A stretch of DNA of 64,000 nucleotides from Taibaiella soli (GTDB taxonomy: Bacteria > Bacteroidota > Bacteroidia > Chitinophagales > Chitinophagaceae): positions 218,128-282,127 of the forward strand of contig NZ_QKTW01000009.1 in assembly GCF_003236175.1 (NCBI RefSeq), written 5' to 3'. A program made the translations under genes and the position numbers. Below, in pieces: positions 33,933 to 43,490 of this stretch; positions within the stretch are counted from its first letter, which is position 1; the number at the start of each line of letters is the position of its first letter. The notes below the pieces were generated by a model. The model did no database searches. It worked only from the letters and a program-made list of their open reading frames with translations, and was not told the DNA's origin.

Positions 33933-34170
33933 TTTGGGCAACGCAAAAAATTCGCGGTGCAATAATAACTAATGTTATACGATTTCGGCAACAACAAGCT
34001 GTTAAAGTTGGATATAATACATTGACCTTTACAATCTGTTTACAGGAAATTAATTATGGTTTTAATGATATCTGAATAGAATGGACGATTGTGGTATTGT
34101 GCCGTCGTGAGAAAATCTAATGCCCGCCGTGAAAGAGAAAGAATTAATTTTCCGGGGTAAATAATCGAAC

Positions 34171-35271
34171 ATGTTAGTAAAAGATGTGATGAGTGCAATC
34201 GAGGCATTCGCACCGTTGGCTTATCAGGAGAGTTATGATAATTGTGGTTTGCAAGTTGGCGATCCCTCCGCAGAGGTAACCGGCATGTTGCTCACGCTTG
34301 ATGTAACTGAAGAGGTTTTAGCCGAAGCAATGGAGAAAAACTGCAATTTGATTGTGGCGCATCATCCGCTTATCTTTTCTGGCTTGAAAAAAATTACAGG
34401 CCGCAACTATGTGGAACGAATTGTGAGAACGGCTATTAAAAACGACATCCATATTTACGCAGCACATACCAATCTCGATAATGTGCGCCAGGGAGTAAAT
34501 GCCAAAATTGCTGAAAAACTCGGGTTGCAAAACACCTCGATTCTGGCGCCAAAGGGTACTACCTTATATAAATTGTATACTTATGTGCCGGAAGCGGACC
34601 TCGGATCAGTGCGTGATGCGCTGTTTGCTGCGGGTGCCGGAAGCATAGGCAATTACAGCGAATGCAGTTTTAATACGGAAGGAATTGGCACTTTCCGTGG
34701 CAATGAACATTCAAATCCAACAATCGGTGAAGCCGGCGGCGATCGTGAATATCAGGCGGAGGTAAAACTGGAAGTAATTGTTCCGGTAAATCTGAAACAT
34801 GTCATCGTCAATGCGTTACGAGCCAGCCATCCTTACGAAGAAGTTGCTTATGAACTGATTGCGCTCGAAAATTACAACCAGGAAATCGGCGCCGGAATGG
34901 TCGGCTTTTTGCCGGAAGCAATGGAAGAACCAGCGTTTTTATCCTTCTTGCAGAAGCAAATGAAGGTGGATTGTATCCGTCATACCGGGTTTAAAGGTAA
35001 ACCGGTACATAAAGTGGCACTTTGCGGCGGGTCCGGAAGTTTTTTGCTGAAAGACGCTATTGGTTCGCAGGCAGATGTTTTCATAACCGGAGATTTTAAA
35101 TATCACCAGTTTTTTGATGCAGAAGGCAAAATTGTTATTGCTGACATCGGTCACTATGAAAGCGAGCAGTTTACCGTAGAAATCTTTAAGGAATTACTTA
35201 CAAAAAAATTCCCTAATTTCGCCGTTGTTTTAGCAAACATATATACCAATCCTGTAAAATATTTTTTCTGA
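34171..35271 (+). CDS. Nif3/DUF34-family dinuclear metal-centre protein
   Basis: Conserved protein of unsettled function; relatives are linked to GTP cyclohydrolase I type 2 annotations and metal handling. 366 aa. Metal ligands are seen in two halves: AHHPLIFSGLK and AAHTNLDN in the first, IGHYESEQFTVE in the last. The middle (about 130-235) is the PII/CutA-like insertion found in longer Nif3 proteins. It is followed one base later by the zinc-ribbon gene, a pairing often seen in Bacteroidota. Confidence 0.93.
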   Translation: MLVKDVMSAIEAFAPLAYQESYDNCGLQVGDPSAEVTGMLLTLDVTEEVLAEAMEKNCNLIVAHHPLIFSGLKKITGRNYVERIVRTAIKNDIHIYAAHTNLDNVRQGVNAKIAEKLGLQNTSILAPKGTTLYKLYTYVPEADLGSVRDALFAAGAGSIGNYSECSFNTEGIGTFRGNEHSNPTIGEAGGDREYQAEVKLEVIVPVNLKHVIVNALRASHPYEEVAYELIALENYNQEIGAGMVGFLPEAMEEPAFLSFLQKQMKVDCIRHTGFKGKPVHKVALCGGSGSFLLKDAIGSQADVFITGDFKYHQFFDAEGKIVIADIGHYESEQFTVEIFKELLTKKFPNFAVVLANIYTNPVKYFF

Positions 35272-35272
35272 T

Positions 35273-36031
35273 ATGGCTACTGTAAAAGACTTTTCAGTTG
35301 AGGAAAAGCTGATTGCCGTCCTGACTTTGCAAAAGATCGATTCAAAAATTGATGAGATCAAAACATTGAAAGGCGAGCTACCAATGGAGGTGAAAGACCT
35401 CGAAGATGAAATTGAAGGCTTACAAACCCGTATCCAGAACATCGATGCGGAAATTGGCAGCATCAATAGCTTCGTAGAGGCAAAGTCAGAGGGTAAGAAA
35501 GAAGCCCAGGCTTTGATTAAAAAATATGAGAAGCAACAGGACAACGTAAAAAACAGCCGTGAGTTTGAAGCGATCAATAAAGAGATCGAAATGCAGGAGC
35601 TGGAAGTACGCCTGAACGAAAAACACATTAAAGACGCTGGTTTTGAACTGAAAGATCGTCAGAACCAACGTATGAGAACTGAAGATAAGATCGCAATCGT
35701 AGAGGATGCATTGCGCGTGAAAAAAGGTGAACTGGAAAAGATCATCGTTGAAACAGAAAAAGAAGAAAAACAACTTTCTGACAAATCTGATGCAGCGAAA
35801 GAAGCAGTAGACAGCCGTTTGCTGAGCGCTTATGATCGTATCCGTCACAGCTACCGCAACGGTCTGGCTGTAGTTCCTATTCTTCGCGATTCATGCGGTG
35901 GTTGCTTCAACGTTATTCCACCACAGCGTCAGTCTGAGATCCGTCAGCGCAAAAAAATCATCGTTTGCGAACACTGCGGCCGTATCCTGGTTGACGTAGA
36001 TCTGAACGAACAAGTGAAACTCGATATCTAA
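35273..36031 (+). CDS. Coiled-coil protein with C-terminal C4 zinc ribbon
   Basis: 252 aa. Residues 1-190 are a long antiparallel coiled coil rich in Lys and Glu. The C-terminus has a zinc ribbon: CGGCFN and CEHCGRIL, 26 residues apart. This matches the CT398/HP0958-like family (zf-RING_7), thought to bind nucleic acid or act in secretion and flagellar assembly in other groups. Its role here is unknown. It starts one base after nif3 and ends before a very strong terminator. Confidence 0.88.
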   Translation: MATVKDFSVEEKLIAVLTLQKIDSKIDEIKTLKGELPMEVKDLEDEIEGLQTRIQNIDAEIGSINSFVEAKSEGKKEAQALIKKYEKQQDNVKNSREFEAINKEIEMQELEVRLNEKHIKDAGFELKDRQNQRMRTEDKIAIVEDALRVKKGELEKIIVETEKEEKQLSDKSDAAKEAVDSRLLSAYDRIRHSYRNGLAVVPILRDSCGGCFNVIPPQRQSEIRQRKKIIVCEHCGRILVDVDLNEQVKLDI

Positions 36032-36044
36032 TCAAGTCTTTCTA

Positions 36045-36085
36045 AAGAAGTAAAGGGCCGTCATTGACGGCCCTTTACTTCTTTT
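36045..36085 (+). terminator. Very strong terminator, 18-bp stem
   Basis: Perfect inverted repeat 36045-36062 with 36066-36083 around a 3-nt loop, followed by TTTT. It ends the nif3/zinc-ribbon operon. Confidence 0.92.
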
Positions 36086-36091
36086 AGGCTT

Positions 36092-36164
36092 AAAGCTCAA
36101 TGCAAAAAGCTGAAAGCTACGGTACGTAACATAGCCCTGAGCTTTAGGCGTTCAGCTTTTTGAA
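36092..36164. repeat. Imperfect intergenic inverted repeat
   Basis: AAAGCTCA (about 36092) pairs with TGAGCTTT (about 36139), and AAAAAGCTGAA (about 36105) pairs with TTCAGCTTTTT (about 36155). The arms interlock rather than nest, so it is not a simple hairpin. Only one full copy is in this window. Confidence 0.4.
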
Positions 36165-36192
36165 TTAACTTCACTTCGTCAAATAATTTGCC

Positions 36193-36597
36193 ATGAACGT
36201 AAATGAGGTGCCGCAAGATCCTTTGCACTACAAAGAGCGCGACCAGCTCAAAAAAAAGATGTATGCCGTAGATAACAACGGTAAGTACACTGGTGTTAGT
36301 TCTGTGGGCTGGGAGGCAGAAAATGCTGCTACAAAACAGGCCTGGGATGAAGTGGAGCAGTCGCTCGCAGAAACCGAAGCAAAGGTGAAAGCCGGTGAAA
36401 TGAGTCCGTTGGCATACTTCATGGAGAAAAACCTGATGGATTTGCCACTTTTGGCGAAATATGCGGGCAAATGGCAATGGCAGGTAAAAAAGCATCTGAA
36501 ACCAGAAGGGTTTGCGAAGCTTAGCCCTGATATGCTGCAACGTTATGCGCAGATATTTAACATCTCCGTTGACACATTGACCAGTTTTGGTAAATAG
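36193..36597 (+). CDS. Hypothetical protein, 134 aa
   Basis: Soluble, helical, charged protein with no signal peptide. Motifs seen are DPLHYKERDQLKKKMYAVDNNG near the start and LPLLAKYAGKWQWQVKKHLKP in the middle. I do not know a function. It is 54 bases upstream of the BtrH-like gene and in the same direction, so a functional link with it is likely. Confidence 0.75.
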   Translation: MNVNEVPQDPLHYKERDQLKKKMYAVDNNGKYTGVSSVGWEAENAATKQAWDEVEQSLAETEAKVKAGEMSPLAYFMEKNLMDLPLLAKYAGKWQWQVKKHLKPEGFAKLSPDMLQRYAQIFNISVDTLTSFGK

Positions 36598-36651
36598 CTT
36601 TGCGCCGCAGTGTAAAAATTTGATGATTAAAAACTTTGACTTTTTTAATTA

Positions 36652-37656
36652 ATGATAGTTCCCAATTTTGAGCATCAGCAGCATGCCCATTGCGAAAGCG
36701 GTGTGACTGCCAATTTGCTGAATTATTATAAAGTTCCCATTTCAGAACCGATGGCTTTTGGTATCGGAGCCGGTCTGTTTTTCGGTCATTTACCTTTTTT
36801 AAAGATCAACGGTACACCAGGCACTACTTTCCGTACCTGGCCGGGTGCAATCTTCAAACGGGTGACACAGCGACTGGGTATTACCATGCATACCGAAAAA
36901 TTCCGCACGCCGGAAAAAGCAATGGAAGCGCTGGATCGCGCGCTGGAAAATCATATTCCGGTAGGCATGCAGACCAGTGTATTTTATTTGCCGTATTTGC
37001 CGGAAGCATTCCGTTTCCACTTCAACGCCCATAATCTTGTAGTATATGGTAAGGAAGGCAACGAATATCTCGTAAGTGATCCCGTAATGGAAGTAGCTAC
37101 CAGGATCTCTGCAGAAGACCTGGCTAAAGCGCGTTTTGCAAAAGGCGCACCAGAGCCGAGAGGGTTTATGTACTATGTGATTGATGCTCCGAAAAAAACA
37201 GATTACGAAAAAGCAGTGCAACAAGGCATCAAGCAGACCTGCTTTATGATGATGTCGCCGCCAATACCATGGTTTGGTAATAAAGCGATCTTTTTGCTGG
37301 CTAATAAAATAAAAAACTACCCGAAGAAATTAACGCAACGCAAAGCTTCCCTGTATCTGGGTAATATTATCCGTATGCAGGAAGAGATTGGTACCGGTGG
37401 TGCAGGGTTCCGTTATTTATATGCGGCGTTTTTACAGGAGGCCGCGGAAATGATGAAACGAGATGATTTGCAACAATATGCCAGTGAGCTTACCAAAATC
37501 GGTGATGACTGGAGAAATTTTGCTTATCACGCTGCGCGTCAGATGAAAAACCGCCAGACAGACCTTGTTTCTTTCGATGAGCTCAGCGATCTTTTGCGTA
37601 AATGTGGGGACGAAGAGAAAGCTTTTTTCAAGAAGATGGAGCATATAAAATGGTGA
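36652..37656 (+). CDS. BtrH N-terminal domain-containing protein
   Basis: 334 aa. The N-terminal half matches the BtrH family, named for an acyltransferase of butirosin synthesis with a papain-like fold: HCESGVTANLLNYY has the candidate catalytic Cys14, AHNLVVYGKEG has the His, and SDPVMEVATRISAEDL follows. The C-terminal half (from about 215) is helical. It is probably an acyl or peptide transfer or scavenging enzyme; the substrate is unknown. It is followed by a GtrA-like gene after 110 bases. Confidence 0.85.
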   Translation: MIVPNFEHQQHAHCESGVTANLLNYYKVPISEPMAFGIGAGLFFGHLPFLKINGTPGTTFRTWPGAIFKRVTQRLGITMHTEKFRTPEKAMEALDRALENHIPVGMQTSVFYLPYLPEAFRFHFNAHNLVVYGKEGNEYLVSDPVMEVATRISAEDLAKARFAKGAPEPRGFMYYVIDAPKKTDYEKAVQQGIKQTCFMMMSPPIPWFGNKAIFLLANKIKNYPKKLTQRKASLYLGNIIRMQEEIGTGGAGFRYLYAAFLQEAAEMMKRDDLQQYASELTKIGDDWRNFAYHAARQMKNRQTDLVSFDELSDLLRKCGDEEKAFFKKMEHIKW

Positions 37657-37766
37657 TTATCAATTTTATTTTACTGTCTATAAATAATTGTATTAACACA
37701 AATCATAAGTGTACGGCGCCCCAATTAATCGAATTAGCGTATCTTCGCACCGATTTTTGTAATTAA

Positions 37767-38321
37767 ATGAAGGCAATTAGAAATATAGTACTGAGCATCA
37801 TCGACTTTTTTCATAAGCCGTTTGCTAAGTGGATCGATACAACAACGTTTCGCTATCTCGCTTGCGGTGGATCAAACCAGGTGTTGTATATTTTCCTGTA
37901 CTGGCTGAGCTATAATTTCCTTTTGGCAAAGCATGATGTTCATTTCCCATTTTTGACCGTCACTGCGCCAATTGCAGCCTATATCATAGCGTTTACGGTA
38001 AGTTTTCCAATAGGTTTCACGTTGTCGCGCCATATCGTATTTCCGGAATCGAATCTGCATGGCCGGGTTCAGTTTTTTCGTTATGTACTGCTTACTGGCA
38101 TGTGTATCCTGCTGACTTATCTGTTCCTGAAGTTTTTCGTAGAATGGTGTCATTTCTATCCAACGCCTTCATCTGCCCTGACGAGTGCCATTATCGCAAT
38201 ATTTAGCTTTGTCTCGCAGAAACATTTTACGTTTAAGGTCAAGGAACATTCCGTTTCGATCATTGAAGTGGATGAAGAAGGAGTGATAATAGAACCGGTA
38301 GAAGTTCCTGTTCAAAATTAA
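37767..38321 (+). CDS. GtrA-like membrane protein
   Basis: 184-aa inner-membrane protein with four hydrophobic segments: CGGSNQVLYIFLYWLSYNF, VTAPIAAYIIAFTVSFPIGF, FFRYVLLTGMCILLTYLFL, and TSAIIAIFSFVSQKHFTF ending in the family KxFxF pattern. GtrA proteins are thought to move polyprenyl-linked sugars across the membrane for polysaccharide or lipid glycosylation. A TATCTTCG promoter-like box lies 18 bases upstream of the ATG. Confidence 0.88.
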   Translation: MKAIRNIVLSIIDFFHKPFAKWIDTTTFRYLACGGSNQVLYIFLYWLSYNFLLAKHDVHFPFLTVTAPIAAYIIAFTVSFPIGFTLSRHIVFPESNLHGRVQFFRYVLLTGMCILLTYLFLKFFVEWCHFYPTPSSALTSAIIAIFSFVSQKHFTFKVKEHSVSIIEVDEEGVIIEPVEVPVQN

Positions 38322-38346
38322 TTTCCTTTAAAATCAGAATATTATG

Positions 38347-38378
38347 AGCTCCGCAACGACCTGCGGGGCTTTTTTTTG
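38347..38378 (+). terminator. Terminator after the GtrA gene
   Basis: 9-bp stem (38347-38355 with 38362-38370, one G-T pair), 6-nt loop, then a run of T residues. Confidence 0.85.
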
Positions 38379-38468
38379 TGCATTTTCGAAAATTTGGCAC
38401 GCAAATTGATCTAAACTAAGCGGTAAAGAGTTTCATGGTGAAAAAAGGCTGGCTTGTTTTCAGGCTGG

Positions 38469-39083
38469 CTATTTTTTTGTACTGGTAAACCTATATTTCC
38501 GGAAACAGTACATTACCGTAAAGCTGAAATCGTGCAGATGGTAGGAATAATTTTGAGAAGGTGCGCCATACAGACGTATCGGCATATACCATTCAAAGCC
38601 GATCGTGGTACGTTGATCGAGTGTGAGGCCTAATCCGGCTGTAGGAGCAATATTTGCTCTGAGGCCGCCATCGGGGTAATCAGTACGAACCAGTCCGCTC
38701 GTTTCAATAATCGGCATAATACCCAGATTGGTTCTTAAGAAGAAGTTTCCAACGGGAAACACTTTCTGTACCGTAAGCGGGGCACTCATGCTTAATCCGA
38801 AGAAGCCTACAGGTTCCATATTTTCGCCCGATGGCACCGTACTGAAATAAAACAGACTGCCTTGCAATCCAATTCCGATATAAAGATTTTTCTTCTTGGT
38901 GGCATATAGTGCATCGCCTCTTATGCCCACGCAGAATCCCGGCATTGGTTTGGTGATATTCTCATTCCGTTCTATAATTTGTGGTAATGCGACGCCCATT
39001 ACCGGCCCCATTTCAATGATTTTCTGGGCAGATAAATCAGACGTACTCAGCAGTAAAAAAAGCAGCGAATAAAGGGGCTTCAT
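38469..39083 (-). CDS. Exported outer-membrane beta-barrel-like protein
   Basis: 204 aa with a signal peptide (MKPLYSLLFLLLSTSDLSAQ). The mature protein alternates polar and hydrophobic residues with Gly-rich turns (GIGLQGSLFYFSTV, FFLRTNLGIMPI, AGLGLTLDQRTTIGFEWYMPIRL) and ends in an aromatic strand, the pattern of a small 8-strand barrel of the PorT/OmpW-like type. No specific role can be named. It is followed on the same strand by the lipoprotein gene's region, but the 90-base gap does not prove an operon. Confidence 0.7.
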   Translation of the reverse strand: MKPLYSLLFLLLSTSDLSAQKIIEMGPVMGVALPQIIERNENITKPMPGFCVGIRGDALYATKKKNLYIGIGLQGSLFYFSTVPSGENMEPVGFFGLSMSAPLTVQKVFPVGNFFLRTNLGIMPIIETSGLVRTDYPDGGLRANIAPTAGLGLTLDQRTTIGFEWYMPIRLYGAPSQNYSYHLHDFSFTVMYCFRKYRFTSTKK

Positions 39084-39177
39084 GCACACCTCCTGGTTTC
39101 CTACCTAAGTTAGCACATATTAAGATCAGGTATCATTTAGCAATGTGCTTTTTCTGTAAAACTTTTTGAATGGCTGT

Positions 39178-40140
39178 TTAAGGCATTACGGGTTCGGCAT
39201 TTGGCGCTGATGCCTTGGCAGTGCTATCAGCTTTATATTTTTGAACACGTTTATCAAATTCCGCGCAGATATCTGTTTTACGTGCATTTTCTGCAGTCTG
39301 ATAAAATAACGTGGCCCATAATGCGGCGTAGTCGTTTCTGTCTTTCGGGAAGATGGGTTGAAAACCGAAAGAATTCTCTAGCAAATGGTAGGCCTCATAT
39401 TCATTGGCCCTATTGAAGAAGGTGTTGTTGTAACTCTGTGAGATAGAAGCATAACTTTGAAGTTGCACGCCATTTACCGCCATTATAAATGGATTGGGGG
39501 AATGATCCGCCTGAATTACATCGTCGTCCTTGTGATTTTTATAACCTTCGAAAATAAGTGCGAGGTGGTTAAGGTGATTGATAATCCGCTCCTTTATTTC
39601 CGCACAAGATTCTTCGTGATCGGGATGAAGGCGCCAGCGGCTGTTTGCCAGACTATACGGATCGTGCTGGGCATCATACTGAACCTTTTCTTTTTGAAAT
39701 ACCAGGTCGTTAGCCATTCTGAATGTAATCCGTTCTCTGTTTGCATCATTGGGAATACGCTGATCCAGCAGATTGTTGAAGCCCGTAATATGCGCGTTGA
39801 AAAGGTTGTTGGCGTAATTACTGACTTCGAAAACCCATTTCTTATTGTAAAGGGTTATCGGTCGCTCAGAAGTTAAAGTCAGGATACCACTTTCATTTCG
39901 GTACTTCCAATGGCCGTAGTCAAAATAATCAGGTAAATAACCAGTATAGCTGCCGTCTGCACGCAGGTTAAAATAGGCGACCTGTTCTGCCAGTCTGTAT
40001 CCTTCGTTATGGGCGCTCTTGGCGGATGATATGCTCCACAGGCCCACCAGTTCTTCGTGAGAAGGAATATGCGGCATTTGTTTACAGGACGCGAATACTA
40101 AAGCGAACAAAGAGAAAACAGCAATTTGAAGGGCCTTCAT
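39178..40140 (-). CDS. Hypothetical lipoprotein, 320 aa
   Basis: Start chosen at 40140, where MKALQIAVFSLFALVFASCK gives a proper signal peptide with lipobox Cys19; the upstream frame only extends into the prfB promoter region. The mature protein has a lipocalin-like repeat early on (ELVGLWSISS, LRADGSYTGYLPDYFDYGHWKYRNESGILTLTS), a common Bacteroidota domain of unknown function, and a helical second half. It is divergent from prfB with only 74 bases between the starts. Confidence 0.75.
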   Translation of the reverse strand: MKALQIAVFSLFALVFASCKQMPHIPSHEELVGLWSISSAKSAHNEGYRLAEQVAYFNLRADGSYTGYLPDYFDYGHWKYRNESGILTLTSERPITLYNKKWVFEVSNYANNLFNAHITGFNNLLDQRIPNDANRERITFRMANDLVFQKEKVQYDAQHDPYSLANSRWRLHPDHEESCAEIKERIINHLNHLALIFEGYKNHKDDDVIQADHSPNPFIMAVNGVQLQSYASISQSYNNTFFNRANEYEAYHLLENSFGFQPIFPKDRNDYAALWATLFYQTAENARKTDICAEFDKRVQKYKADSTAKASAPNAEPVMP

Positions 40141-40198
40141 GAACCGGAAATTTGGGCTGCAAAGTAAAATAAAAAACATACTTAAAACAGCGATCGCG

Positions 40199-40206
40199 TA
40201 ACTTTG
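40199..40206 (+). promoter_or_regulatory. Bacteroidota-type -7 box of prfB
   Basis: TAACTTTG fits the TAnnTTTG consensus and lies 8 bases before the prfB ATG, implying a very short or leaderless transcript and supporting this start. Confidence 0.6.
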
Positions 40207-40214
40207 CATCCACT

Positions 40215-41306
40215 ATGACGATTGAGCAATTGAAAGAAATGCGCGAGCGGGTTCAGCATCTGCATCGTTTTTTGCGCATTGAAGACCGTCTTGCCAAAAT
40301 TGAGAATGATAAGCAACTGACTTTGTCACCTGGTTTCTGGGATGATAACCAACGTGCCACAGGTATTCTGAAAGAAATTAAAATCAACCGGTATTGGATC
40401 GATTTATATGAAAAAGTGCATTCTTCTGTTGAAGATGCAGCTGTGCTTTTTGATTTCTGGAAAGAGGGCGAGGCTACTGAAGAAGAAGTGAAAGACGCTT
40501 ACCAGAGAACATTAAACGAAGTGGACGAACTGGAATTTAAATCTACCCTTAATGAGCCTGAAGACGAAATGCAGGCGGTAATGGTGATTAACTCCGGTGC
40601 TGGTGGTACGGAAAGCCAGGACTGGGCCGAAATGCTGTTGCGCATGTACCGTATGTACGGTGAACGCCAGAATTGGAAAGTTTCGGAGATTGATGTGCAA
40701 TATGGTGATGGTGCGGGTATCAAACAGGCGACGATTGAATTTGACGGCGAATTTGCCTACGGTTTACTGAAAGCAGAAAGTGGTGTGCATCGTTTGGTGC
40801 GTATATCTCCGTTCGACTCCAATGCCCGCCGGCACACTTCTTTTGCATCTATATTCGTATATCCTTTGATCGATGATACAATCGAGATTGAAGTAAGCCC
40901 TGCAGATCTGGAATGGGAATTTTACCGTTCCGGTGGTAAAGGTGGACAAAACGTAAATAAGGTAGAAACAGCGGTTCGTTTGAAACACATTCCAAGCGGC
41001 ATTATCGTAGAATGTCAGCAGGCGCGTACACAGGGCGAAAACCGCGAGAAAGCTTTGACGATGTTGAAAAGTCGTTTGTACGAAGAGGAAATCCGTAAAC
41101 GCGAAGAACTGAAGAATGCGACGAATGCCAATAAGAAAAAAATCGAGTGGGGCTCACAGATTCGCTCTTATGTATTCCATCCGTACAAAATGATTAAAGA
41201 TCACCGTACCGATTATGAAGTCGGTAATGTTGGGCCTGTAATGGATGGAGAAATTGATGATTTTATCAAGGCGTATTTGATGAGTTTTAAGGATGAAGCC
41301 GAGTAA
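40215..41306 (+). CDS. prfB: Peptide chain release factor 2
   Basis: Ends translation at UAA and UGA codons. 363 aa with the stop-codon tripeptide SPF ([15 protein letters not shown]) and the catalytic GGQ ([15 protein letters not shown]). Unlike most bacterial prfB genes, the whole protein is one continuous frame from the ATG at 40215. The region that normally holds the CTT-TGA autoregulatory frameshift reads [12 protein letters not shown] without any stop. The conserved N-terminal helix is present, so the start is not misplaced. Confidence 0.97.
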   Translation: MTIEQLKEMRERVQHLHRFLRIEDRLAKIENDKQLTLSPGFWDDNQRATGILKEIKINRYWIDLYEKVHSSVEDAAVLFDFWKEGEATEEEVKDAYQRTLNEVDELEFKSTLNEPEDEMQAVMVINSGAGGTESQDWAEMLLRMYRMYGERQNWKVSEIDVQYGDGAGIKQATIEFDGEFAYGLLKAESGVHRLVRISPFDSNARRHTSFASIFVYPLIDDTIEIEVSPADLEWEFYRSGGKGGQNVNKVETAVRLKHIPSGIIVECQQARTQGENREKALTMLKSRLYEEEIRKREELKNATNANKKKIEWGSQIRSYVFHPYKMIKDHRTDYEVGNVGPVMDGEIDDFIKAYLMSFKDEAE

Positions 41307-41378
41307 TAATTGAGATGGAAGATTCGTAAAGGGAGGCTGATCTAAAAAAAATACCAAACCGTAATAATAGCAAGGAAC

Positions 41379-43148
41379 GTGACTACACCAGACAAGAAAA
41401 AAAAGAAGCTGTTTGATTTTCGCCTGCTGGGGCGCCTGTTTTTATTTGCGGGCCCTTACAGAGGTGGTTTTATTTTTTCGATGATCCTGTCTGTTGTATT
41501 GGCAATACTTTCACCGCTGCGCCCTTATCTGATACAGATATCTGTAGATAAATATATCGCCGGTCATTTGCTGGAAGGACTGATTTTTATTTCCGTTGTT
41601 CAGCTTGGTATACTGCTGCTCGAAAGCGGGTTGCGCTTCTGGTTTTTGTACCGGATCAACTGGCTGGGACAAAATGTGGTGAATGATATTCGCAAAGAAG
41701 TATTCCGAAAGGTCATTTACCAGGATATTGGTTATTATGATCGCACGGCGATCGGTACACTGACCACACGAACGATCAACGATATTGAAGCGGTCAACGA
41801 TGTTTTCTCAGAAGGCATCATATCTATTGTTGCAGATGTGCTCACCATCATTGCGATCATTATTGTGATGCTGATTACAGACTGGCGTTTGGCGCTTGTT
41901 TGTCTGGCTACTTTTCCGGCATTGATTATCGCTACCTATGTATTTAAGGAAAGCGTCAATAAATCGTTTCAGCGTGTGCGTAATGCGGTTGCACAGCTCA
42001 ATGCCTTTGTGCAGGAACATATTACTGGTATGTATCTTGTGCAGGCATTTGCTGCAGAAGACCGCGAAATAAAAAAGTTTAACGAGATTAATAAAGAACA
42101 TCGTAACGCCAATATCAAAGGTATTTTCGCTTATTCGGTTTTCTTCCCGGTGGTAGAAATTATCCTTGCCACCTCTATGGGATTGCTGGTGTGGTGGGGT
42201 GCCAAACGCATGCTCCATTATGAAGTGACACCGGGTATTGTAATTGCGTTTGTGATGTATCTCAATCTGCTTTTCCGGCCATTACGTATGCTGGCCGATA
42301 AATTTAACGTGCTGCAAATGGGCATGGTGGCTGGTGAACGCATCTTTACGGTTTTGGACAGTGAAGAATATTTGCAGGACAATGGTACGCATGCGCCGGA
42401 ACAGATTAAAGGCGATGTGCGTTTCGAAAATGTACAATTCAGCTACAAAGAAGGTGTTCCTGTATTGAAAGGAATTTCATTTCATATTCCTGCGGGTAAA
42501 ACCCTGGCAGTTGTAGGGCATACCGGTGCCGGCAAAACATCTATTATCAGCATTCTCAACCGACTCTACGAAATACAGGGTGGCCATATCTTCATTGATG
42601 ACGTAGAATTGCGTGATTATGATGTGTACGCATTGCGTCGTCATGTGGGTATTGTACTGCAGGACGTGTTTTTACTCTCTGGCAGTATCTATGATAATAT
42701 TACGCTGCGCAATGAAAATATTCCGCTGGCCAAGGTGGAAGAGGTTTGTAAAATGCTCGGCCTGCATGAGTTCATCATGCGCTTGCCAGGCAACTATCAT
42801 TTTAATGTAATGGAGCGCGGTAATACCATGTCGCAGGGACAACGTCAGCTGATTTCTTTTGCGCGTGCATTACTCTATAATCCTTCCATTCTTATTCTGG
42901 ACGAAGCAACTTCTTCAGTAGACAGTGAAAGTGAGCAATTGATACAACACGCGATTGATACACTTATTTCAGGCCGTACGGCGATTGTGATTGCACATCG
43001 TCTTTCTACTATCCGTAAAGCCGATCAGATTATTGTATTGGATAAAGGGGTGATTATAGAATGCGGTAATCACCAGTCTCTGATCGATGAAAAAGGCGCG
43101 TACTTCCAGCTTTACACAGCTGTGGAAGGTGCAAAGGAACCGATTTAG
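41379..43148 (+). CDS. ABC exporter, fused permease-ATPase (MsbA-like)
   Basis: 589-aa half-transporter acting as a dimer in the inner membrane, probably exporting lipid or drug-like substrates. Six hydrophobic segments fill residues 20-310. The ATPase has Walker A VGHTGAGKTS, Q-loop IVLQDVFLLSGS, signature TMSQGQRQLISFARAL (SQGQR in place of SGGQ), Walker B ILILDEATSSVD and H-loop IAHRLSTIRK. It starts with GTG, preceded by AAGGAA. It follows prfB by 72 bases. Confidence 0.92.
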   Translation: MTTPDKKKKKLFDFRLLGRLFLFAGPYRGGFIFSMILSVVLAILSPLRPYLIQISVDKYIAGHLLEGLIFISVVQLGILLLESGLRFWFLYRINWLGQNVVNDIRKEVFRKVIYQDIGYYDRTAIGTLTTRTINDIEAVNDVFSEGIISIVADVLTIIAIIIVMLITDWRLALVCLATFPALIIATYVFKESVNKSFQRVRNAVAQLNAFVQEHITGMYLVQAFAAEDREIKKFNEINKEHRNANIKGIFAYSVFFPVVEIILATSMGLLVWWGAKRMLHYEVTPGIVIAFVMYLNLLFRPLRMLADKFNVLQMGMVAGERIFTVLDSEEYLQDNGTHAPEQIKGDVRFENVQFSYKEGVPVLKGISFHIPAGKTLAVVGHTGAGKTSIISILNRLYEIQGGHIFIDDVELRDYDVYALRRHVGIVLQDVFLLSGSIYDNITLRNENIPLAKVEEVCKMLGLHEFIMRLPGNYHFNVMERGNTMSQGQRQLISFARALLYNPSILILDEATSSVDSESEQLIQHAIDTLISGRTAIVIAHRLSTIRKADQIIVLDKGVIIECGNHQSLIDEKGAYFQLYTAVEGAKEPI

Positions 43149-43236
43149 GCCGTTAATATGTCGATCGGTAAAATGGTTGACATGCCACAACGAAAAACTG
43201 ATTATTCGCCACTTAGACATATAACTTTAGATAAGA

Positions 43237-43258
43237 AAAGCCGGTAGAAACCGGCTTT
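43237..43258. terminator. Terminator between the ABC exporter and small lipoprotein genes
   Basis: Perfect 9-bp stem (43237-43245 with 43250-43258), loop AGAA, A and T flanks. Shared by two convergent genes. Confidence 0.85.
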
Positions 43259-43283
43259 CTTGTTTTTGGTTTAACAATAGAGG

Positions 43284-43490
43284 CTAATATCGGTAATGGC
43301 CCGGTGGTGGCGGACCGTAGTGTCTGTAGTGATGATGATAATGATGATGCGGATAGTAACCAGGATAAGCTACCACACACGAACTAAGAAATAGGATCGT
43401 CAGGAGCGGCAGCATCAATAACCATTTGCCGGATAAAAACGACCGGCGGCATTCTTTCAGGGGATTGTTCTTAAAAGGCTGTTCTTTCAT
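43284..43490 (-). CDS. Small His/Tyr/Pro-rich lipoprotein, 68 aa
   Basis: The N-terminal 38 residues form a signal peptide with lipobox Cys38 (LTILFLSSCVVAYPG). The mature part of only 30 residues is almost wholly Tyr, His, Pro and Gly (PHHHYHHHYRHYGPPPPGHY). Such a tail should bind transition metals. No family known to me matches. It stands alone, convergent with the ABC exporter. Confidence 0.7.
   Translation of the reverse strand: MKEQPFKNNPLKECRRSFLSGKWLLMLPLLTILFLSSCVVAYPGYYPHHHYHHHYRHYGPPPPGHYRY

Noticed and set aside
40215..40290. Hidden upstream start of prfB with a frameshift
   Set aside because: The N-terminal helix aligns with the start of the recognised protein, a TAnnTTTG promoter lies 8 bases upstream, and no stop codon interrupts the frame.
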